Positions 25,063 through 33,957 of a DNA stretch of 51,049 nucleotides are shown in pieces. Below the pieces are notes generated by a model, which was given only the letters and a program-made list of their open reading frames with translations, made no database searches and was not told the DNA's origin. Origin of the DNA: an uncultured Pyrinomonadaceae bacterium (GTDB lineage Bacteria; Acidobacteriota; Blastocatellia; Pyrinomonadales; Pyrinomonadaceae); assembly GCA_902805935.1 (NCBI GenBank), contig CADCUR010000254.1, positions 1-51,049 of the forward strand, read 5' to 3'. A program made the position numbers and the translations under genes. Position 1 is the first letter of the stretch. Each line of letters starts with the position of its first letter.

Positions 25063-25734
25063 ATGAACGAGTTAGCAATTGTTTTAGTTTCAGGCGGAAT
25101 GGATTCGTGCGTCACCGCCGCGATTGCTAAAACGGAAAATCAGGAAATTGCTTTTCTTCACGTTTCCTACGGACAGCGAACCGAACGGCGCGAGCGACAG
25201 GCATTTAACGACATCGCGGATTTTTACACGGTCGAAAAACGGCTCGCCGTTTCGATTGAATACCTGGCGAAAATCGGCGGTTCGAGTTTGACCGACGCTT
25301 CGATTGAAGTTGCGGAGGCGAATCTTGAATCAGCCGAAATTCCGACGAGCTATGTGCCGTTTCGCAACGCGAATATGCTCTCGATTGCGACGAGCTGGGC
25401 GGAAGTTTTAAAGGCAAATTCGATTTATATCGGCGCGGTCGCGGAAGATTCGAGCGGTTATCCAGATTGCCGACCGGAATTTTTCGCGGCGTTTGAAAAG
25501 ACAATTGAAGTCGGGACAAAACCCGAAACGCAAATCAAAATCGTCACGCCGATTATTCATTTGTCGAAAGCGGAAATCGTAAAAAAGGGAATCGAACTAA
25601 ATGCGCCGTTTCACTTAAGTTGGTCGTGTTACCGCAACGAGGTTGCGGCTTGCGGAACGTGCGATTCGTGCACGCTGCGACTGCGCGGATTTGAGCGAGC
25701 AGGCGCGGTTGACCCAATTAAATATAAATCTTAA
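25063..25734 (+). CDS. queC: 7-cyano-7-deazaguanine synthase QueC
   Basis: 223 residues from the ATG before NELAIVL (an upstream TTG is less likely). The PP-loop SGGMDS near residue 11 binds ATP; the zinc site is made by SWSCYRNEVAACGTCDSC near the C-terminus. Converts CDG to preQ0 with ammonia and ATP, the step following QueE. It starts 4 nt after the beta-lactamase-like gene. It converges on a GNAT gene with only 1 nt between stop codons and no terminator visible. Confidence 0.95.
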   Translation: MNELAIVLVSGGMDSCVTAAIAKTENQEIAFLHVSYGQRTERRERQAFNDIADFYTVEKRLAVSIEYLAKIGGSSLTDASIEVAEANLESAEIPTSYVPFRNANMLSIATSWAEVLKANSIYIGAVAEDSSGYPDCRPEFFAAFEKTIEVGTKPETQIKIVTPIIHLSKAEIVKKGIELNAPFHLSWSCYRNEVAACGTCDSCTLRLRGFERAGAVDPIKYKS

Positions 25735-25735
25735 T

Positions 25736-26293
25736 TTACAGCCCGAAATCTTCGCGGATGAACGAAAATATCACGGCATCGTGAACTCTACAGTCGCCGA
25801 TGACCAGACGTTTCCGCAAAATGCCTTCGCGTGTCGCGCCGGATTTTTCGGCGGCTTTCTGGCTCGGAATATTTTCGACGGCGGTCAGAATTTCAATTCT
25901 ATTAATCGGCAAATCTTCAAAACCGCTTTTGGCTAAAAGCCGCGCCGCTTCGCTGACAATGCCGCGATTTTGTCGCGAGACGCGAACCCAATAACCGAGA
26001 TTGTAAAATTTATGAATTACGCTCGGCTGATTCAAACCCGTTCCGCCTAGAAATTCGTTTGTTCCAGCGTCGAAAATCGCAAACCCGAAATCCTTTCCGT
26101 TCTGCCATTTTTCTTCGAGACCTTCAATAAAAGTTCGGCTGTCTACAATCGTATAGTTTTCGTGACACCACGGCATCCAGCGCGAAAATTCGCCGCCTTT
26201 CGATTCGTTCGCCGCTTCAAACAAAAGCGGCGCGAAACCGATTTCGTATTTTCTCAAAATTATTTTGTCGCCGATAATTTCGCTTCGCATCAA
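25736..26293 (-). CDS. GNAT N-acetyltransferase (RimJ/RimL-like)
   Basis: 185 residues. The fold is typical of the RimJ/RimL/Acetyltransf_3 group: LGYWVRVSRQNRGIVSEAARLLA carries the acetyl-CoA pyrophosphate-binding helix, followed by INRIEILTAVENIPSQKAAEKSG, a family hallmark. Substrate is probably a protein alpha-amino group or a small amine; not determinable from sequence. Its start overlaps the stop of the M16 peptidase gene by 4 nt, so the two are translationally coupled. Confidence 0.88.
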   Translation of the reverse strand: MMRSEIIGDKIILRKYEIGFAPLLFEAANESKGGEFSRWMPWCHENYTIVDSRTFIEGLEEKWQNGKDFGFAIFDAGTNEFLGGTGLNQPSVIHKFYNLGYWVRVSRQNRGIVSEAARLLAKSGFEDLPINRIEILTAVENIPSQKAAEKSGATREGILRKRLVIGDCRVHDAVIFSFIREDFGL

Positions 26294-27561
26294 ATTTCCA
26301 ATCTTTCGCGCCTTATTTTCAAATTGTTCAAGTTTCCCAACGCGCCGAACGCGATTTTTTCAGTTTGAAAAAATTCTCGCGCCAAATCTTGGATTTCTTC
26401 GAGCGTCACGGCTTCGATTTTTTCAATCGTTTCTTCCAGCGAAATTTGTCTGCCGTGAACCATTTCCAGACGAGCGAGCGTTCCGGCGCGAACGCTCGAA
26501 TCTTCTAAACCAAGCAAAATCGAAGCGATTGTTTGTTCTTTTATCAACTCCAATTCTTCTGATTTGATTCCGTTTTTAACGACGCGGCGCAGTTCCGCGA
26601 TGGAAATATCAAGAACTTCTTCGGTTTGTTTCGGCGAAGTTCCCGCGTAAATCTGGAACACGCCGCAGTCCTGATACATCGCCGCGCTCGCGCCGACCGA
26701 ATACGCTAAGCCTTTTTGCTCGCGCACCTTTTGCCATAAACGGCTCGACGTTCCGCCGCCGAGCGCGTTTGCCAAAATGTCGGCGGCGTAACGCCGTTCG
26801 CTTTTTGCGCTGGCGAACGGCGCGGCGATTATCAAATGCGCTTGTTCGAGATTTCTGTTTTTCTTGATGACGATTGGCGCGGCGATTTTCGGTTTTTGGT
26901 CTTTGGTTTTTGGTTTTTGGTTTTTGGTCTTGAAGTTGAAACTTTTTTCGGTTAACTCGACAATTTGCGCGTGTTCCAAATTTCCCGCCGCTGCGACGAT
27001 GAGATTGTTCGGGCTGAAATATCGCGCGTGAAATTTCTGTGTGGTTTCGTGATTGAATGTTCTAACTGTTTTCGGCGTTCCGGCAATCGAAAGTCCGAGC
27101 GGATGATTCGGGAAAAGTTTCTCATTAAAAATCTCGCCTAGAAAATCTTCGGGCGAGTCTTCGGTCATCTTTATTTCTTCAATGATAACTCGCTGTTCGC
27201 GCTTTAATTCCTGTTCGTCAAAGCGCGGATTTGAAAGCATATCGGCAAGCAATTCAAAAGCATTAGCGATTTGCCGGTCAACAACTTTTATTGCAAAACC
27301 CGTTTCCTCGTGCATCGTGAAAGCGTCGAGATTTCCGCCCAAGCGGTCGGTTTCAATCGCAATCTGCAAAGCCGAACGCTTTTTCGTTCCTTTGAAAACG
27401 GCATGTTCGATGAAATGCGAAATTCCATTCAGTTCGTTTGGCTCGTGCCGCGAGCCTTTGCGGAAAAAAAATCCAAGCGTCACGGAACGCACATCCGGCA
27501 TTCGGTCGGTGAGAATCGTCAAGCCGTTTTCGAGGCGCGTGATTTGTATGTTTTCTCTCAT
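26290..27561 (-). CDS. M16-family zinc metallopeptidase
   Basis: 423 residues from the ATG before RENIQITRLENGL; the longer frame adds a stretch without family similarity. The inverted zinc motif HFIEH (His49, Glu52, His53) with the distal Glu in the following helix identifies an active pitrilysin/processing-peptidase-type half. The two M16 lobes are both present. A linker around residues 210-223 is made of a heptamer DNA repeat (KTKNQKPKTKDQKPK), an in-frame expansion in the protein. Related bacterial enzymes degrade peptides; exact role unknown. Confidence 0.93.
   Translation of the reverse strand: MRENIQITRLENGLTILTDRMPDVRSVTLGFFFRKGSRHEPNELNGISHFIEHAVFKGTKKRSALQIAIETDRLGGNLDAFTMHEETGFAIKVVDRQIANAFELLADMLSNPRFDEQELKREQRVIIEEIKMTEDSPEDFLGEIFNEKLFPNHPLGLSIAGTPKTVRTFNHETTQKFHARYFSPNNLIVAAAGNLEHAQIVELTEKSFNFKTKNQKPKTKDQKPKIAAPIVIKKNRNLEQAHLIIAAPFASAKSERRYAADILANALGGGTSSRLWQKVREQKGLAYSVGASAAMYQDCGVFQIYAGTSPKQTEEVLDISIAELRRVVKNGIKSEELELIKEQTIASILLGLEDSSVRAGTLARLEMVHGRQISLEETIEKIEAVTLEEIQDLAREFFQTEKIAFGALGNLNNLKIRRERLEI
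26891..26932. repeat. Heptamer repeat inside the M16 peptidase coding sequence
   Basis: Six head-to-tail 7-nt words on the plus strand: GGTTTTT, GGTCTTT, GGTTTTT x3, GGTCTTG. Three words make 21 nt, so in the protein (minus strand) they read as a seven-residue lysine-rich repeat. The same repeat type as the intergenic heptamers. Confidence 0.9.
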
Positions 27562-27937
27562 CGTGTAAAAGCAAAAGAAAATCGTAACAAATCGGCAAAC
27601 CGACGGCAAAACAAGCAGAAATTGAACAGTATCCTAATCTTGTGGTGCTATATTAATCTCGTGTCATAAATGACCCGATACTGTTGCCGAATTCAAAAAC
27701 CAAAAATTTAACTCAAATAAATGCAAATTCTTAATATTCTACTGAGGTGAATTACGCCCAAAATCACCGGAATAATTTTATTCAACTTGATAAATATCCC
27801 TTAAAATGAATTCGGCAACAGTATCACTAGAACTTTGGTTTTACACTCACTAATTTAACAATTCATTCGTCAATGCTACACTCTAATCCGATACTCAAAC
27901 CTTTTCTTCAACTATTTAGTTGAATTTCTTAGAACCG
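27562..27937. other. Non-coding A/T-rich gap with MITE-like element
   Basis: 376 nt between the M16 gene (minus) and the broken kinase (plus). It holds the inverted-repeat element at 27677-27825, a further AACAGTATC copy at 27625-27633, and an inverted GTCAT-AA-ATGAC just left of the element. No gene recognised. Confidence 0.6.
27677..27825. mobile_element. MITE-like element with perfect 19-bp terminal inverted repeats
   Basis: GATACTGTTGCCGAATTCA at 27677-27695 recurs as its exact reverse complement at 27807-27825. The 149-bp unit is A/T-rich and has no coding capacity. If the outer GATA/TATC includes a duplicated TA, the ends would be CTGTTGCCGAATTCA with TA target duplications, as for IS630/Tc1-type transposases; this is inference. 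No full-length parent element is in the window. Confidence 0.75.
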
Positions 27938-30900
27938 ATGCAGCAACAATTACCGGACAACTATGACGGGGCTTCGCCTCAAAGCGCGGATTTATTCCGT
28001 TTGATGATTGAAAACATCAAAGCTTACGCCATTTTTGTGATGGACACAGAACGCCGCGTTATCAGTTGGAATCCAGGCGTTGAAAAGCTGCTCGGTTACG
28101 CCGAAAACGAAATTGTTGGTCAACTAGGCGATATTATTTTTACGCCGGAAGATAGGGCAGCAGGAATTCCCATCAAAGAGCAGGAGACAGCCGTGCGCGA
28201 AGGCTCTGCCGAGAACACACGCTGGCATCAGCGTAAAGACGGCTCACGCTTTTGGGCAAACGGGATGTTGATGTCACTCAAAAATGAGGACGGCAAGCTG
28301 CGTGGATTTGCCAAAGTAATGCGCGACGACACCGGGCAGAAAAGGGTTGAGGGAAATCTCGAACAAACAACACGCCGCTTCGAAAATGTTTTGGAAAGCA
28401 TTACCGACTGTTTCTTCATACTTGACATGGAACGGCGCTTTACTTTTGTCAACTCGCAAACAGAAGCTTACTTCGGTATTCCGAAAGAGCACATACTTGG
28501 TCGCTTCTTTACGGAAGTGCTTCCGAAGCTAAAAGGACACGAAATTCTGCGGCGTCATGATGAAGCGATTAGCGAGCACAAGCCGGTGCATTTCGAGGCT
28601 CTCTCGCCCGTGACGGGCAAATGGGTCGAGCTACACCTCTATCCAACAAAAGAAGGTTTGGCTGTGTATTTCCGCGATGTTAGCAAAAGGAAGCAGGCGG
28701 AAGAGCAACTGCGCGAAAGCCGCGAGAAATTAAAGTTCGTGCTTGGATCGGCGAATATTGGCGATTGGGAATTGGATTTGACCACTGGACAGGCGACACG
28801 CTCCTTTCTTCACGACCAATGTTTTGGCGCTACCGAGCCGTTTGCCGATTGGAGTTATGAAAAGTTCTTGACTTTCGTTCATCCTGAAGACCGCGCAGAA
28901 GTTGAGCGCAAATTCGGTAAAGCATTATCAGAGCAGAAAGAATGGCATTTCGAATGTCGCATCGTCTGGGCGGATGGGAGCGTTCATTGGATTGAAGCGC
29001 AAGGCAACATTTACCACACGGTTGATGAGAAGCCAGTACGCATGGTAGGCATTGTCATCGAAATCACCGAGCGTAAACAGGCGGAAGAGAAAATCCTCGA
29101 ATCGGAAAAACGCTATCGAACACTTTTTAATTCGATTGATGAAGGCTTTTGCATCATTGAACTGATTTTCGATGAAAACAATCAACCGATTGATTACCGC
29201 TTTGTTGAAATCAATCCAACTTTTGAGAAACAGACGGGACTTGTAGAAGCGCATGGCAGGACAATGCGAGAACTTCTCCCCAACCTTGAATCACGCTGGT
29301 TTGAGATTTATGGGCGCGTTGCCTTGACTGGCGAATCGATACGATTTGTCGAAGATTCGGAAGTAATGGGACGTTGGTTTGATGTTTTCGCTTTTCGGGT
29401 CGGAGATGAAAACAGTCGCCAAGTCGCCGTATTGTTCAACGACATCACAACACGTCGCCGTTTGGAAACAGAACGCAACCGTGCCGAACAGGAGTTGCAA
29501 CAATCGCTCAAACAACTCGAAGCCGAGCGGTCAAGACTCGCTTATCTTTTTACTCATGCACCTGCTTTGGTTGTCACTCTTGAAGGCGAGAATCACATCT
29601 TCGAAATGGCTAACCCGGCATATTTGCAACTAATCGGACGCCGCGAGGTTGTCGGAAAACCAGTGCGCGAAGCAATGCCGGAACTTGAAGGACAAGGTTT
29701 TCTTAAATTGCTCGATAATGTTTATCGAACGGGTGAGCCTTTTATTGGTCGTGAACTGCCGGTCGAGATTCAACGCCAGCCGGGAGGCGCGTTAGAAAAA
29801 AGGTATTTTGATTTTGTTTATCAACCGATATTTGACCGTGATAAAAAGGTTACCGGAATTTTTGGTCACGGAGTTGATATTACCGAACAAGTTGAGGCTC
29901 GCAAGCAGGCTGAATCCGCCAATCGTTTGAAGGATGAGTTTCTGGCTACGCTTTCTCATGAGCTGAGAACGCCGCTCAATGCCATTTTGGGGTGGTCGCA
30001 AATGCTTCAGAACGACAATCTCGACCAGAACCAGAGGCAAAAAGCGCTCGCTATCATCGAGCGCAGTGCAAGGTCACAAAATCAACTGATTGAAGACCTG
30101 TTGGACGTGTCCCGTATTATTACGGGAAAACTCCGGCTAGATGTACGCGCGGTTGATTTGTCGAGCGTAATTTCTGCGGCGGTTGACGCAGCGCGACCGG
30201 CTGCCGAAGCCAAAAACATTCGCATTCAAGTTTTGCTCGACCCAGAAGCGGCATTGATTTCAGGAGACCCCGACCGGCTTCAACAGGTAGTTTGGAATCT
30301 ACTTTCGAATGCTATTAAATTTACGCCTAAAGACGGGCGCGTTCAGGTGCGACTTGAACGAGTCAATTCACATGTCGAGATTGTCGTCAGCGATACGGGC
30401 AAAGGCATTGAGCCGAAATTTTTGCTATATGTGTTTGATAGGTTCCGCCAGTCTGATGGGTCAATGACGCGGCGTCACGGTGGTCTTGGATTAGGACTTG
30501 CTATTGTCCGACAGCTTGTCGAACTACACGGTGGAACTGTTTCGGTTGAAAGCAAGGGAGAAGGACTAGGCTCAACGTTCATTGTCAGTCTTCCGCTTCT
30601 ACCAATCCGGTTGGAACCAGAAGAAGATTTGCCCCGCGTGCATCCAACGACACAGAACGGTTCAATTGTGAATTGCCCGCCTGAACTATCTGGTCTGCAC
30701 GTCCTGCTTGTAGATGACTAAGCTGATTCGCGAGATTTATTAAATTTTGTACTCGAATCATGCGAAGCTCAAGTTTCGACAGCGAGCTCCGCAGTCGCAG
30801 CACTTGAACTAATTAAGCGTGAGATATTCGATGTTATAATCAGCGACATTGGTATGCCGGAAGAAGACGGGTATTCCTTAATTCGCAAGATTAGAGCCCT

Positions 30901-31099
30901 CTCAAATGAGCAAGGCGGCAATATTCCGGCAGTAGCTTTAACAGCTTATGCCAGAGCCGAAGACCGCGTGCAGGCGCTGCGTTCGGGGTTTCAAATGCAT
31001 ATTGCCAAGCCGGTTGAATCCGCTGAACTCATCGCAGCGGTAGCAAATCTCGCCGGACGAATGAGAAATCCGTATCAAAATGAAAATGAAAATGGATAA
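27938..31099 (+). pseudogene. Five-PAS hybrid histidine kinase interrupted by an in-frame TAA
   Basis: Reading from the ATG at 27938 gives 927 residues, a TAA at 30719-30721, then 125 more residues in the same frame to 31099. Domains: five PAS-type sensor repeats (about 15-645), HisKA with SHELRTPLNAIL (His674), HATPase_c with the N, G1 and G2 boxes (about 775-890), then a receiver domain beginning HVLLVDD. The stop replaces the residue after the first acidic pair, where receivers usually have Glu (DDE). The phospho-acceptor Asp (codon 30845-30847, ISDIGMPEEDG) lies after the stop. The kinase half could still be made without its receiver. Codon choice looks less GCG/GGC-rich than in flanking genes. 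Confidence 0.85.
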
Positions 31100-31106
31100 A
31101 CTCTGA

Positions 31107-31562
31107 TTGACGGAAGTTTTACGCGAAAAAGATTCAGGCGTATATGTTCAGTCATCTACAATGACTTTGAATGAATTTCTAGACAAACGGCTTGCTGAAT
31201 GCGCCATTTTGAAAATTCAACTTGAAAATAGATTAAAACTTGGCGCAGCGTGTCAGAATTTTGATACGGTTTTCGCGTCAAATGTCGGAACACCGATTCA
31301 ACACAAAAACTTATTTCGCAGGCATTTTAAGCCTTTGCTTGTAAAGGCAATGTTACCCGACATTCGGCTTTATGATTTACGGCATATCACAGTGACGCTA
31401 CTGCTTTCGGCGGGTATAAATCCAAAGATTGTTTCTGAACGTCTCGGACATGCATTTATAGTGCTGACACTTGATACTTATAGCCACGTTTTACCGACTA
31501 TGCAGAGAGAAGCTACAAACGAGTTAGAGGCAATATGTTTGAAGAAAAACGGTACAAAATAA
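31107..31562 (+). pseudogene. Tyrosine recombinase (phage-type integrase) remnant
   Basis: The frame has the N-terminal end of a phage-type integrase (MTLNEFLDKRL, from 31161) joined directly to the C-terminal half (from about ILKIQLENRLKLG). The middle, about 150 residues including the first catalytic Arg, is missing. In the C-terminal part LYDLRHITVTLLL has the second Arg but Tyr in place of the HxxR histidine; LGHAFIVLTLDTYSHV keeps the GH histidine and the tyrosine nucleophile. It cannot be an active recombinase. Position beside the 3' end of tRNA-Lys fits a former integrated element. Confidence 0.8.
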
Positions 31563-31590
31563 TGTTTCGCACAAATCTCGCACAAAAAAC

Positions 31591-31617
31591 AAGAAAAGGA
31601 CATCTAAAAGGATGCCC
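31591..31617 (-). terminator. Terminator downstream of tRNA-Lys
   Basis: On the minus strand GGGCATC and GATGTCC (one G-U pair) enclose a 6-nt loop and are followed by TTTTCTTGTTTTTT. It begins 17 nt after the tRNA 3' end. Confidence 0.7.
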
Positions 31618-31634
31618 TAAACTATCGATATTAA

Positions 31635-31710
31635 TGGTGATCCGAGAAGGACTCGAACCTTCGACCCAATGGTTAAAAGCCATTTGCTCTACCGACTGAG
31701 CTATCGGACC
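31635..31710 (-). tRNA. tRNA-Lys (anticodon UUU)
   Basis: 76 nt on the minus strand. Acceptor stem GGTCCGA/TCGGATC with one G-T pair, D arm GCTC-AGTCGGTA-GAGC, anticodon stem AATGG/CCATT around the loop CTTTTAA (anticodon TTT), T arm with GGTTCGAGTCC, discriminator A and encoded CCA. All arms pair, so the gene is intact. Confidence 0.96.
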
Positions 31711-31818
31711 ACATTTCCAAAGGAAGTTTAGCGCGTTGTCTAACTTCCGATCGAATTTACGATTTTACAGATTGGGATTAGAGTTGGCAAGTTTCGCCTC
31801 GAATATTTCTCGCGCCGG

Positions 31819-33132
31819 TTAAGCCTTAAACCAGTTTTCCATCACCGAATCCGGCAAAATAATCGTCTGGTCGCGTTCGGGTCCGGTTGAGATTAAACCG
31901 ATTTCCACGCCGATTGACGCGGATAAAAACTCGACATACTCGCGCGCCTTTATGGGTAAATCTTCGATTTTCGTCGCGCCCAAAGTTTCCGATTTCCAGC
32001 CCGGAAGCGTTTCGTAAATCGGTTTGATTTTCAGTAAATCCTGCGAAACCGCCGGGAAAGTTTCTACTCGTTCGCCGTCAATTTCATAACCGACGCAGAC
32101 TTTTATTTCGTCGAGCGCGTCGAGAACGTCGAGTTTGGTCAGAGCCACCGAATCGAAACCGTTGAGTTCGGCGGCGTAGCGCGTTGCCACCGCGTCGAAC
32201 CAGCCGCAGCGTCTGGGGCGTTTCGTGACCGAGCCGTATTCGTTGCCGCGCTGACGGATTAAATTTGCCGTCGCTTCTTCTGCGTCCAGCATTTCGGTCG
32301 GAAACGGACCTTCGCCGACGCGCGTGGCGTAAGTGCGGACGATTCCCAGAACGCCGGAAATGTGATGCGGCGGAATGCCCGCGCCGACCGCCGCGCCGCC
32401 CGACGTCGGATTCGACGACGTGACATACGGATAAGTTCCGTGGTCAACGTCAAGCAAAGTCGCCTGCGCGCCTTCTAATAAAATCTTTTTACTGCGCTTT
32501 TTCGCTTCGGCGAGAAAATGCGAAGTTTCGCAGACGAACGGGCGCAGACGTTCGACGAGCGGCGAAATTTCATTGAGAATTTCGTCGGCGCGAAGCGGCG
32601 GCTGTCCGTAGAGAACGATGATGCGGTTGGCTTCTTCGAGATTTCTTTCGACCCGAAGTTTTAAAACTTCCGGCACGAGCGCGTCCGCTACGCGAACGCC
32701 GCGCCTGCCCGCTTTGTCTTCGTATGCCGGACCGATTCCGCGAAGAGTCGTGCCGATTTTTTCGTTTCCGAGACGCTCTTCCGAAGTATGGTCAAGCGCG
32801 CGATGATACGGCATTATCAAATGCGCCCGGCTCGACACTTTCAACCGTTCGGGCGTGATGGAAACCCCTTGCGCAGTCATCTGATCAACTTCCTCGAAAA
32901 ACGCTTTCGGGTCAATCACCATTCCGTTGCCGAGAACGCACACCGAATCCGCGTGAATAATTCCCGACGGCAGCAGGCGCAAAACAAACGCCCGTTCGCC
33001 GACGTAAACCGAATGCCCGGCGTTGTGTCCGCCTTGGTAACGCGCCACGATGTCGAAGCGGTCGGCTAACAAATCAACGACTTTTCCTTTTCCTTCGTCG
33101 CCCCATTGCGCGCCGATAATCACAATAATCAT
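31819..33132 (-). CDS. purA: Adenylosuccinate synthetase
   Basis: 437 residues from the ATG before IIVIIGAQWGDEGKGK. GTP-dependent ligation of IMP and aspartate in AMP synthesis. The P-loop-like GDEGKGK (Asp12 catalytic), GGHNAGHSV (His40), GTTLRGIGPAYEDK IMP loop and the C-terminal STGPERDQTI guanine-binding motif are present. An alternative start 3 codons earlier exists. No terminator with a T-tract was seen before the tRNA gene downstream. Confidence 0.97.
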   Translation of the reverse strand: MIIVIIGAQWGDEGKGKVVDLLADRFDIVARYQGGHNAGHSVYVGERAFVLRLLPSGIIHADSVCVLGNGMVIDPKAFFEEVDQMTAQGVSITPERLKVSSRAHLIMPYHRALDHTSEERLGNEKIGTTLRGIGPAYEDKAGRRGVRVADALVPEVLKLRVERNLEEANRIIVLYGQPPLRADEILNEISPLVERLRPFVCETSHFLAEAKKRSKKILLEGAQATLLDVDHGTYPYVTSSNPTSGGAAVGAGIPPHHISGVLGIVRTYATRVGEGPFPTEMLDAEEATANLIRQRGNEYGSVTKRPRRCGWFDAVATRYAAELNGFDSVALTKLDVLDALDEIKVCVGYEIDGERVETFPAVSQDLLKIKPIYETLPGWKSETLGATKIEDLPIKAREYVEFLSASIGVEIGLISTGPERDQTIILPDSVMENWFKA

Positions 33133-33142
33133 AAATTTCAAT

Positions 33143-33208
33143 CAAATTACGAATTATGAATTTCAAATTACGAAAGTAACGCAAAGCATAAATTAGCAAT
33201 TCATAATT
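33143..33208. repeat. Heptamer words and inverted repeat between methyltransferase and purA
   Basis: CAAATTA, CGAATTA, TGAATTT, CAAATTA, CGAAAGT run head to tail at 33143-33177. AATTATGAATT (33152-33162) is inverted at 33198-33208, overlapping the stop codon of the methyltransferase gene. Confidence 0.65.
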
Positions 33209-33929
33209 ACTCGCTAGTTACGACAAACGTCTTGATTCGCGTTCCTTCTTCCGCTTCGACATCGAGCAGTAATTTTACGTTCGGCAAATTAAACGGCGGC
33301 GCATCCATCACGACCGCCGAATCGAACTGCACGCGCACGCTCGGACCGTGCGGAATATCGAGATTCGGCGCGTATTGCTTTTTCGGATTCGGATAATGTT
33401 CCGTGATTATTATAAATTTATATTTACGGGCGTTCTCTAAAACGCGCTCGATTTCCGCGTTCGAGAGATGCTGCAAAACTTGCCGAATCAAACACAAATC
33501 GCCGTCGGGAAGCGCGTCCTCGACGATGTTCACGCAGCGAAATTCCGTCGTTTCGTTTTTATATTTCTCGTTCAGATGTCTGACCAAAGAAAAGACGACA
33601 TCGCAGCCCGTGTAATGAAAATTTTTGGAAACAAATTTTGCAGCGACGCGAAAATCCCCGCAGCCCAAATCCACGACGCGCTCGATTTTATTTTCTCGAA
33701 TGAATCGGCGAACCGTCTCGGCGTAAGCGTCGGCGTATTCCGCGGTTGAGCCGTCGCCCGAATAAAATTCTCCTTTGGCGCCGCCCCAGGCGTTTTTCTC
33801 GTAGATTTCGCCGAAAGTTTCGGCAACCGATTTGTCCGCGAATCGGCGCTGATTTTCAGCCGAAACTTTTCGCCTGCGCCATTCGAGAAGCGATGCGGGA
33901 ATAAGTTTTTTGACGGTATTTTTTATCAT
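33207..33929 (-). CDS. Class I SAM-dependent methyltransferase
   Basis: 240 residues. Motif I VVDLGCGDFRVAAKF (about residues 85-100) binds S-adenosylmethionine, followed by the acidic residue after YTGCDVV and the DLCLIRQVLQHLSN post-motif. An N-terminal basic segment (KLIPASLLEWRRRK) could touch membrane or nucleic acid. Target is unknown; small-molecule or sugar methylation is as likely as any other. It lies 28 nt downstream of a GNAT gene on the same strand. Confidence 0.85.
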   Translation of the reverse strand: MIKNTVKKLIPASLLEWRRRKVSAENQRRFADKSVAETFGEIYEKNAWGGAKGEFYSGDGSTAEYADAYAETVRRFIRENKIERVVDLGCGDFRVAAKFVSKNFHYTGCDVVFSLVRHLNEKYKNETTEFRCVNIVEDALPDGDLCLIRQVLQHLSNAEIERVLENARKYKFIIITEHYPNPKKQYAPNLDIPHGPSVRVQFDSAVVMDAPPFNLPNVKLLLDVEAEEGTRIKTFVVTSE

Positions 33930-33957
33930 TCAATTATTCGTTTTTCGATGCCGATTT

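Noticed and set aside
27677-31710. Complete genomic island with direct-repeat attachment sites
   Set aside because: No copy of the tRNA-Lys 3' segment was found near 27600-27900, and the recombinase is defective, so boundaries cannot be set.
31711-31818. Terminator for purA (GGAAGTT/AACTTCC hairpin)
   Set aside because: Only 7 bp with a long loop and no T-tract on the purA strand.
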